The position numbers and the translations under genes were made by a program. The notes beneath the pieces were generated by a model. That model saw only the letters and a program-made list of their open reading frames with translations. It ran no database searches and was not told where the DNA came from. A DNA stretch of 11,312 nucleotides from Actinomycetes bacterium (GTDB lineage Bacteria; Actinomycetota; Actinomycetes; Mycobacteriales; Micromonosporaceae), in NCBI GenBank assembly GCA_023402505.1, contig JAEYGD010000002.1:1-11312 (forward strand), written 5' to 3'. Positions 6,122-11,312 of this stretch are shown here, piece by piece (position 1 is the first letter of the stretch; each line of letters opens with the position of its first letter).

Positions 6122-7363
6122 ATGAGCGTCGTCGAGCAGGCGCGGCGGGCCCGGACGGCGGCGGAGGCCCTGGCGGTCGCCCCGCGTACGGTCAAGGACG
6201 CCGCGCTCCACGCGATGGCCGACGCGCTGGTGGCGCGTACCCCGGAGATCCTGACCGCGAACGGCGCGGACCTGGCGGGCGGGCGCGCGGCCGGGCTGAG
6301 CACGGCGGTTCTCGACCGGCTCGCCCTCGACGAGGCGCGGGTGGCGGCCATCGCCGACGCGCTGCGCCAGATGGCCGCGCTGCCCGACCCGGTGGGCGAG
6401 GTCGTCCGGGGCTCGACCCTGCCGAACGGCCTGGAGCTGCGGCAGGTCCGGGTGCCGTTCGGGGTGGTCGGCATCATCTACGAGGGCCGGCCCAACGTCA
6501 CCGTGGACGCGGCCGGCATCTGCCTGAAGTCCGGCAACGCGGCGCTGCTGCGGGGTTCCTCCACCGCCGCGCACTCGAACGCCGCGCTGGTCGCCGTGCT
6601 GCGCGACGCGGTCGCCGGCACCGGCCTGCCGGCCGACACCGTGCAGCTGCTCGACGCCTCGACGCGCGACTCGGTCAAGGAGCTGATGCGGGCCCGTGGC
6701 CTGGTCGACGTGCTGATCCCGCGCGGCGGGGCGTCGCTCATCCGCACCGTCGTCGAGGAGTCGACGGTGCCGGTGATCGAGACCGGCGTGGGCAACTGCC
6801 ACGTCTACGTCGACGCCGCCGCGGACGTGTCGAAGGCCGTCGCGATCACCCTGAACGCCAAGACGCAGCGCCTCTCGACCTGCAACACGGCCGAGTCGCT
6901 GCTGGTGCACGCGGCCGTCGCGGACGCGTTCCTGCCGCCGGTGCTGGCGGCGTTCGCCGAGGCCGGGGTCACCGTGCACGGCACCCCGGAGGTAGCCCGG
7001 CACTCGACCGCCGTCGTGCCGGCCACCGACGAGGACTTCGCCACCGAGTACCTGTCGGCCGACATCTCGGTCGCCGTCGTCGAGTCGCTGGACGCGGCGG
7101 TCGCGCACATCCGGCGGTACGGCACGGGCCACACCGAGGCGATCGTCACCGACTCGCAGGCCGCCGCCCGCGAGTTCGTGGCCCGGGTGGACGCCGCGGC
7201 GGTGATGGTGAACGCCTCCACCCGGTTCACCGACGGCGGCGAGTTCGGCTTCGGCGCGGAGATCGGCATCTCCACACAGAAGCTGCACGCCCGGGGCCCG
7301 ATGGGGCTGCCCGAGCTGACCAGCACGAAGTACGTGGTGACCGGCGACGGCCACCTGCGGTGA
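6122..7363 (+). CDS. proA: Glutamate-5-semialdehyde dehydrogenase (gamma-glutamyl phosphate reductase)
   Basis: The enzyme reduces glutamyl 5-phosphate with NADPH to glutamate 5-semialdehyde, which cyclises to the proline precursor pyrroline-5-carboxylate. Seen in 413 residues: an aldehyde-dehydrogenase-superfamily fold with VPFGVVGIIYEGRPNVTVDA at 111-130, LKSGNAALLRGSSTA at 135-149, IPRGGASLI at 199-207, the catalytic Cys254 in RLSTCNTAESLLV, and the family signature VESLDAAVAHIRRYGTGHTE at 320-339 with STRFTDGGEFGFGAEIGIST after it. The length is that of typical bacterial ProA. ATG at 6122 is preceded by AGGAG at 6111-6115, which settles the start. Glutamyl phosphate is labile and ProB-ProA are thought to channel it, in keeping with their adjacency. 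The gene ends 10 bases from the convergent QW-repeat gene, leaving no room for a separate terminator. Confidence 0.97.
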   Translation: MSVVEQARRARTAAEALAVAPRTVKDAALHAMADALVARTPEILTANGADLAGGRAAGLSTAVLDRLALDEARVAAIADALRQMAALPDPVGEVVRGSTLPNGLELRQVRVPFGVVGIIYEGRPNVTVDAAGICLKSGNAALLRGSSTAAHSNAALVAVLRDAVAGTGLPADTVQLLDASTRDSVKELMRARGLVDVLIPRGGASLIRTVVEESTVPVIETGVGNCHVYVDAAADVSKAVAITLNAKTQRLSTCNTAESLLVHAAVADAFLPPVLAAFAEAGVTVHGTPEVARHSTAVVPATDEDFATEYLSADISVAVVESLDAAVAHIRRYGTGHTEAIVTDSQAAAREFVARVDAAAVMVNASTRFTDGGEFGFGAEIGISTQKLHARGPMGLPELTSTKYVVTGDGHLR

Positions 7364-7373
7364 GGGGCGGGCG

Positions 7374-8186
7374 TCAGCGGCAGGCGCGGATCGCGGTCAG
7401 GGTCGCGTGCACGTCGAACTGGTGCCCGTCGTCGCTCTCCCAGCCGCCGTCGCTGCGCTGAGTCTCGGCCAGCCGGCGGCGGGCGCGCACCAGGATCCAG
7501 TCCTGCTCGTCGACCCCGACCCGGCGCAGCGTCGCGGCCAGCCACGCCACGTTGGTCGGGGACATGTCGGCGATCCGCTCGGCGAGCGCCACCTGGATCC
7601 GCGCGGACTCCTGGAACATCTCCTGGCGGAACAGCACCCCCGCGCTCAACCATCCGGCCGCGAGGAACGACGGCCAGGTCCCGTCCGGGTTCAACCGGGC
7701 CACCAGGGAGAGCGCGGCGGCGTGCACGACACCCGCGTACACCCCGCCGACCCGGTGGTCCAGCGGGCCGGCGGCCCGCGCGTCGAGACCGGCGACGGTC
7801 AGCCAGAACGCCGCGTTCGCCGTCAGGTAGAACCCGGCCTCCGGGTCACCCGGCCGGGCCCACTCCGGGGCCGTCTCCGCCAGCGCGGAGTCCTCCTCCC
7901 AGCCGCCGTCGGGCAGCTGCCGGAAGGCGAGCCAGTCCAGCGCGCGCCGGGCCGCCGGCCGGCCGATCGCACCGAGGTCGTCCAGCTCCGCGAGGCGGAA
8001 ACAGGTGGCGTCGACGGACGCCACCTTCCCCTCCAGGTACGCGGGCCAGCCGCCGTCGGGCAGCTGCCCGCCCTCGACCACCTCGAGTACGACTTCCGTC
8101 GGCGCCGCGCCGGTGCGCAGCCGGGAGAGCCGGGCACGGTCGACAGCGTCACCGTGCGCCACCACGAAGCCGATCGCGGCGTCCAT
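7374..8186 (-). CDS. Protein with QW/prenyltransferase-squalene oxidase-like repeats
   Basis: The 270-residue product carries four repeats of the QW or PFTB type, seen as QLPDGGW at 41-47, QLPDGGW at 90-96, NPDGTW at 166-171 and QRSDGGW at 243-249, spaced by helices. This is the alpha-alpha barrel unit of squalene cyclases and protein prenyltransferases. The catalytic DxDD-type acid motif of squalene cyclases is not seen, and the protein is less than half their length, so enzyme activity is doubtful and a binding or scaffold role is possible. No signal peptide or membrane segment is evident. ATG at 8186 is used; GTG at 8195 (M-V-D-M-D-A-A) is a strong alternative because TAGCGT ends 7 bases before it. 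It stands alone, convergent with proA and separated from moeZ by a terminator. The function is unknown. Confidence 0.75.
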   Translation of the reverse strand: MDAAIGFVVAHGDAVDRARLSRLRTGAAPTEVVLEVVEGGQLPDGGWPAYLEGKVASVDATCFRLAELDDLGAIGRPAARRALDWLAFRQLPDGGWEEDSALAETAPEWARPGDPEAGFYLTANAAFWLTVAGLDARAAGPLDHRVGGVYAGVVHAAALSLVARLNPDGTWPSFLAAGWLSAGVLFRQEMFQESARIQVALAERIADMSPTNVAWLAATLRRVGVDEQDWILVRARRRLAETQRSDGGWESDDGHQFDVHATLTAIRACR

Positions 8187-8202
8187 GTCCACCACGGCGG
8201 AC

Positions 8203-8208
8203 ACGCTA
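8203..8208 (-). promoter_or_regulatory. Candidate -10 element for QW-repeat gene
   Basis: TAGCGT on the minus strand matches TANNNT and ends 7 bases before the in-frame GTG at 8195, consistent with a leaderless transcript starting at that codon. No Shine-Dalgarno precedes the ATG at 8186, which favours the GTG. No good -35 is seen. Confidence 0.35.
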
Positions 8209-8281
8209 CCTGTGCAAACGTGACTTCGCCTCGGTGAATCGGTCACCTGACGCCAGCCACCGAACCGGCGCGGGACGTGTT

Positions 8282-8313
8282 AAGGAGCCCCTCCGGTGCC
8301 GGAAGGGCTCCTT
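8282..8313 (-). terminator. Hairpin terminator downstream of moeZ
   Basis: AAGGAGCCC at 8282-8290 pairs with GGGCTCCTT at 8305-8313; after one mismatch, TCCGG at 8292-8296 pairs with CCGGA at 8299-8303 around a minimal loop. The stem starts 12 bases past the moeZ stop. On the minus strand it ends CTCCTTAACA with only a short T run, as is common in high-GC actinobacteria. It is nearly symmetric and could also stop plus-strand transcripts. It isolates moeZ from the QW-repeat gene. Confidence 0.8.
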
Positions 8314-8324
8314 GACGACGCACC

Positions 8325-9545
8325 TCAGTACGCGGGCAGCGCCGGGTCGATCTGCTTGATCCAGGAGAGCACGCCGCCCTGGACGTGGACGGCGTCCCGG
8401 AAGCCGGCCGCCTTCAGCGCGGCGAGCGCCTCGGCGGAGCGGACACCGGACTTGCAGTGCAGCACGATCTGCCGGTCCTGCGGGAGCCGCGCCAGCGCCT
8501 CCCCGGAGATGATCTCGCCCTTGGGGATCAGCGTGGCACCGGGGATGCGGACGATCTCGTACTCGGCCGGCTCGCGGACGTCGACGAGGAAGATGTCCTT
8601 GCCGGCGTCCTGCCACTCCTTCAGCTCCAGCGCGGTGATCGTCGCGTCGACGACCGCCTCCTGGGCCTCCACCGACACCGCACCGCAGAAGTCCTCGTAG
8701 TCCTCCAGCAGGTCGGTGACCGTCGGGTTCTCGCCGCAGAGGGCGCAGTTCGGGTCCTTCCGCACCTTGATCTTGCGGTAGCTCATCTCCAGGGCGTCGT
8801 AGACCATGAGCCGGCCGACCAGCGGCTCGCCGATGCCGGCGAGCAGCTTGATCGCCTCGTTCACCTGGATCGAGCCGATCGACGCGCAGAGCACGCCGAG
8901 CACCCCGCCCTCGGCGCAGGACGGCACCATGCCGGGCGGCGGCGGCTCCGGGTAGAGGCAGCGGTAGCAGGGGCCGTGCTCGGCCCAGAACACCGACGCC
9001 TGGCCGTCGAACCGGTAGATCGACCCCCAGACGTACGGCTTGCCGAGCAGCACCGCCGCGTCGTTGACCATGTACCGGGTGGCGAAGTTGTCGGTGCCGT
9101 CGACGATCAGGTCGTACCGGGCGAAGATGTCGCGGACGTTGTCGCGGTCCAGCGAGGTGTTGTGGATCTCCACGTTGACCAGCGGGTTGATCTCGCGGAT
9201 GCTGGCCGCGGCCGATTCCGCCTTCGACCGGCCGACGTCGGACACCCCGTGGATGACCTGACGCTGGAGGTTGGACTCGTCGACGGTGTCGAAGTCGATG
9301 ATGCCGAGCGTGCCCACGCCGGCCGCGGCCAGGTAGAGCAGGGCCGGCGAGCCGAGGCCACCGGCGCCCACACAGAGCACCCGGGCGTTCTTCAGCCGCT
9401 TCTGGCCCTCGACGCCGACATCCGGAATGATCAGGTGGCGCGAGTAGCGGCGGATCTCGTCAACGGTCAGCTCGGCGGCGGGCTCGACGAGCGGGGGCAG
9501 CGACACGGTGGACTCCCCGGGATCGGCGGTGGCGAACCGCGCCAT
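8325..9545 (-). CDS. moeZ: Adenylyltransferase/sulfurtransferase MoeZ (ThiF/MoeB domain plus rhodanese)
   Basis: This E1-like protein adenylates the C-terminal glycine of ubiquitin-fold sulfur carriers and converts it to a thiocarboxylate, serving molybdopterin synthesis and, in actinomycetes, cysteine or natural-product sulfur pathways. Seen in 406 residues: RYSRHLIIPDVGVEGQKRL at 33-51, the nucleotide loop GAGGLGSPA at 60-68, DFDTVDESNLQRQ at 84-96, DGTDNFATRY at 149-158, a zinc site from C193-x2-C196 and C267-x2-C270, PPPPGMVPSCAEGGVLG at 201-217, then a rhodanese domain at about 300-400 with active-site Cys364 in LHCKSGVRSAEAL. ATG at 9545 has GGAAG 9 bases upstream; GTG at residue 14 would give a common shorter start. 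A strong terminator follows. The tandem DUF3152 genes lie 76 bases upstream on the same strand and could share its transcript. Confidence 0.96.
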   Translation of the reverse strand: MARFATADPGESTVSLPPLVEPAAELTVDEIRRYSRHLIIPDVGVEGQKRLKNARVLCVGAGGLGSPALLYLAAAGVGTLGIIDFDTVDESNLQRQVIHGVSDVGRSKAESAAASIREINPLVNVEIHNTSLDRDNVRDIFARYDLIVDGTDNFATRYMVNDAAVLLGKPYVWGSIYRFDGQASVFWAEHGPCYRCLYPEPPPPGMVPSCAEGGVLGVLCASIGSIQVNEAIKLLAGIGEPLVGRLMVYDALEMSYRKIKVRKDPNCALCGENPTVTDLLEDYEDFCGAVSVEAQEAVVDATITALELKEWQDAGKDIFLVDVREPAEYEIVRIPGATLIPKGEIISGEALARLPQDRQIVLHCKSGVRSAEALAALKAAGFRDAVHVQGGVLSWIKQIDPALPAY

Positions 9546-9621
9546 TGTTGCTCGCTTCCGGGCCTGTCGGCCATGAGGAGGGACACGTCGCCCGAACTGC
9601 GGGAGCGGGAATAGACCGGGG

Positions 9622-10395
9622 TCACGTGCCGGGCACCGGTTCGCCCGCGTACCGCCGCCCGTCCAGGTACGGCCAGGGGTTGGCGACGCAGCCGTCCAGC
9701 CCGTACGTCTGCTGCTGCATGACCGGTGCCGGCCGCCCGGGCCCCGGGCAGGCCTCGTGCCACTCCCCGAGCTCGTGCCCCACCTCGTGGTTGATCACGT
9801 AGGTGCGGTAGACGGCGACCGGCGCGCCGTAGTCGGGCACCGCCTCCATCCACCGCGCCAGGTTGATGACCACCTCGCCGGGGAGCCGGCACGAGGTGTA
9901 GCCCTCGGTGCTGAGGCCGCCCTCCGCGCACATCCGCTCGGACGTGTCCGGGGTGGCCAGGTAGACGGTGAAGTCGGCGCGGGCCGCGTCGTCGACCCGC
10001 TGCACCCGTAGCTCACCGGAGCCGATCCAGCTGCGCGGGTCGCCGAGCACCTCGTCGACGGTGGCGGCCACGGCGGCGGGGTCCTGGCCGGTGCCGCGTT
10101 CGACGGCGACCCGGTAGCGGTGCAGCGGCCCGTCCTCGCCGCGTACGTCGGTGTCGCCGGTGGCGGTGACGAAGCTCCCCGACCCGGTTCTCGGGTAGTC
10201 ACCGGCCCGCGGCCGTTCGGCCGCCCCGTACGCCGTGCGGCCCGGCGGGTCCGGCCGGTCGCCGGCCCGGACCAGCGCCAGCGCGGCCGTCGCGGCGAAC
10301 AGCGGCACCGCGGCGAGCAGCAGGACGCGCCGCCAGGTGCGGGCGGGGACCGGCCGCGCGGGCACGGATGGGCCGGGAGGGGACGACGTGGCCAT
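9622..10395 (-). CDS. DUF3152 membrane-anchored protein with zinc-protease-like motif (copy 1)
   Basis: I recognise this as an actinobacterial DUF3152 protein; no function is established. Seen in 257 residues: a short Pro/Ala-rich cytoplasmic segment, one membrane helix at about 22-42 (WRRVLLLAAVPLFAATAALALV) acting as anchor or uncleaved signal, then an outer domain with RYRVAVERGTGQ, DFTVYLATPDTSERMC, YTSCRLPGEVVINLARW and HEVGHELGEWH at 203-213. That last motif is HExxHxxxxxH, with a possible Met-turn at APVMQQQT (Met226), as in metzincin-like proteases. Four cysteines (156, 169, 216, 236) are shared with the neighbouring copy and could form two disulfides. ATG at 10395 is used; a TTG at 10416 could extend it by seven residues. 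It follows the paralogue by 69 bases and precedes moeZ. Protease activity is inferred from the motif only. Confidence 0.85.
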   Translation of the reverse strand: MATSSPPGPSVPARPVPARTWRRVLLLAAVPLFAATAALALVRAGDRPDPPGRTAYGAAERPRAGDYPRTGSGSFVTATGDTDVRGEDGPLHRYRVAVERGTGQDPAAVAATVDEVLGDPRSWIGSGELRVQRVDDAARADFTVYLATPDTSERMCAEGGLSTEGYTSCRLPGEVVINLARWMEAVPDYGAPVAVYRTYVINHEVGHELGEWHEACPGPGRPAPVMQQQTYGLDGCVANPWPYLDGRRYAGEPVPGT

Positions 10396-10464
10396 GGCGT
10401 CAGCGTCCCAGAACAATCAGGCGAACCCTGGCAATTGCCTGCTAAACGCCTCGGGCGGCTGGTT

Positions 10465-11312
10465 TCAGACCGGCGGCCCGGAGTACCGCCGCCCGTCCCG
10501 GTACGGCCACGGATTGGCGACACAGCCGTCCAGGAAGAGCGTCTGCTGCATCATCACCGGCGCCGGCCGGCCGCGACCGGGACAACGCTCGTGCCGGTGA
10601 CCCAACTGGTGCCCCACTTCGTGGTTCACCACGTACAGCCGGTACACCGACAGCGGCACCTTCAACGCCACGAAGTGCGGGACCGACAGCCGCCACCGGT
10701 CCAGGTTGATGATGACCTTCCCGGTCGCCCGGCACGAGGTGTAGGGCCGGCCCCCGACCCGGATGTTCACCCCGCCGGCGAGGCACATCCGCCCCGCCGT
10801 CGCAGCGGTCGCCAGGTAGACGGTGAAGTCGTGGGCCGAGCCGCCCGGCACCTGCTGCAACCGCAGCCGGCCACTGTCCACCCAGCTCCCCGGCCCCGCG
10901 AGCGCCGCCTCCACGGCAGCGCCGAACTCGGCCGCGTCCTCCTCGGCCCCGCTCTCCACGGCGACCCGGTACCGGCGCAGCACCCCGGCCTCCCCCAGCA
11001 CCGGGCCGGTCCGGTCGTCGTACCCGAACGTGCCCCGACCCGACGATGGCACCGGTCCGGCGAGCCGGAGCACCGGGGACGCCGACGGCGTCACCGCCGG
11101 GGCCGACGGAGACGGCGTCGGCGCGGCGGAGGCCGGTGACGGTGACGGTGTCTGGTCGACCGCGCCCGTGACCACCTCCGCGCCGACGTCGCCGCCCCGC
11201 TGGTCGACCACCACCGCCATCGCGGCGACGACCGCCAGCACGAGCGTCATCGCCTCCACCACCCGGCGGGCGCGGCTACGCCGGCGATGCCGGCGCCTGA
11301 CCTCGGTGGGCC
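10465..11312 (-). CDS. DUF3152 membrane-anchored protein with zinc-protease-like motif (copy 2, 5' end beyond window)
   Basis: This is a paralogue of the gene at 9622-10395; the frame is open to the right edge, so the N-terminus is missing. The visible 281 residues begin PTEVRRRHRRRSRARRVVEA, an Arg-rich cytoplasmic stretch that makes the GTG at 11262 an unlikely start. Then come a membrane helix (AMTLVLAVVAAMAVVV), a Pro/Ser/Thr-rich stalk (TPSPSPASAAPTPSPSAPA), and the outer domain with RYRVAVESGA, DFTVYLATAATAGRMC, YTSCRATGKVIINLDRW, HEVGHQLGHRH (encoded at 10591-10623), HERCPGRGRPAPVMMQQT and LDGCVANPWPYRDGRRYSG. The zinc-ligand pattern HExxHxxxxxH and all four cysteines match copy 1. It differs in its longer stalk and basic cytoplasmic region. 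It is probably cotranscribed with copy 1. A membrane-anchored metallopeptidase is inferred; the substrate is unknown. Confidence 0.88.
   Translation of the reverse strand, partial: PTEVRRRHRRRSRARRVVEAMTLVLAVVAAMAVVVDQRGGDVGAEVVTGAVDQTPSPSPASAAPTPSPSAPAVTPSASPVLRLAGPVPSSGRGTFGYDDRTGPVLGEAGVLRRYRVAVESGAEEDAAEFGAAVEAALAGPGSWVDSGRLRLQQVPGGSAHDFTVYLATAATAGRMCLAGGVNIRVGGRPYTSCRATGKVIINLDRWRLSVPHFVALKVPLSVYRLYVVNHEVGHQLGHRHERCPGRGRPAPVMMQQTLFLDGCVANPWPYRDGRRYSGPPV

Noticed and set aside
8187..8246. Twenty-residue N-terminal extension of the QW-repeat protein to 8246
   Set aside because: It would read through the candidate promoter and has no family similarity; ATG 8186 or GTG 8195 fit better.
9591..9603. 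Weak hairpin as terminator of DUF3152 copy 1
   Set aside because: Only about four base pairs with no T run; not enough to call.
9573..9614. Thirteen-codon reading frame on the plus strand between moeZ and DUF3152 copy 1
   Set aside because: It is the tail of a shadow frame antisense to moeZ and is too short to judge as a gene.
10396..10416. TTG start seven residues earlier for DUF3152 copy 1
   Set aside because: The ATG at 10395 is a more usual start, and the added residues show nothing conserved; kept only as an alternative.

Overview
The window is high-GC, tightly packed DNA with strong G/C preference at third codon positions and many GTG starts. This fits an actinomycete, and the protein flavour (SigE-family ECF sigma factor, MoeZ, DUF3152 proteins, alkyltransferase-like protein) suggests Micromonosporaceae, probably Micromonospora or a close relative. 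That placement is from recognition, not a search. Most of the content looks chromosomal and housekeeping-like. I see no phage, insertion sequence, CRISPR array, tRNA or rRNA, and no stretch over 300 bases without a gene.

Layout. 70-1558 (+): an ECF sigma factor and, one base after its stop, a single-pass membrane protein that may be its anti-sigma or sensor partner. 1577-4925 (-): a three-gene run read from 4925 downwards, made of an alkyltransferase-like DNA repair protein, a GPH-type major facilitator transporter and a PLP-dependent decarboxylase or lyase. The last two overlap by an ATGA, and that overlap sits inside a perfect 19-bp inverted repeat (arms 3109-3127 and 3160-3178). 4987-7363 (+): proB and proA, the first two steps of proline synthesis, divergent from the repair gene. 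7374-8186 (-): a stand-alone protein with QW-like (prenyltransferase/squalene cyclase) repeats. 8282-8313: a strong hairpin terminator behind moeZ. 8325-9545 (-): moeZ, the E1-like adenylyltransferase with rhodanese domain used for sulfur transfer. 9622-11312 (-): two tandem paralogous DUF3152 membrane-anchored proteins, each with an HExxHxxxxxH zinc-protease-like motif; the second runs off the right edge.

How they work together. The sigma factor and its neighbour form a likely signalling pair. The transporter and decarboxylase are translationally coupled and may act on a shared metabolite. ProB and ProA turn glutamate into glutamate semialdehyde. Four genes (alkyltransferase-like, transporter, proB, QW-repeat protein) have a possible -10 hexamer only 6-8 bases before the start codon, which suggests leaderless transcripts.

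I did not find a convincing undescribed multi-gene system. The most worthwhile leads are the palindromic element that supplies both a stop and a start codon, the tandem DUF3152 pair as candidate secreted metalloproteases, and the sigma factor's repeat-bearing C-terminal tail.
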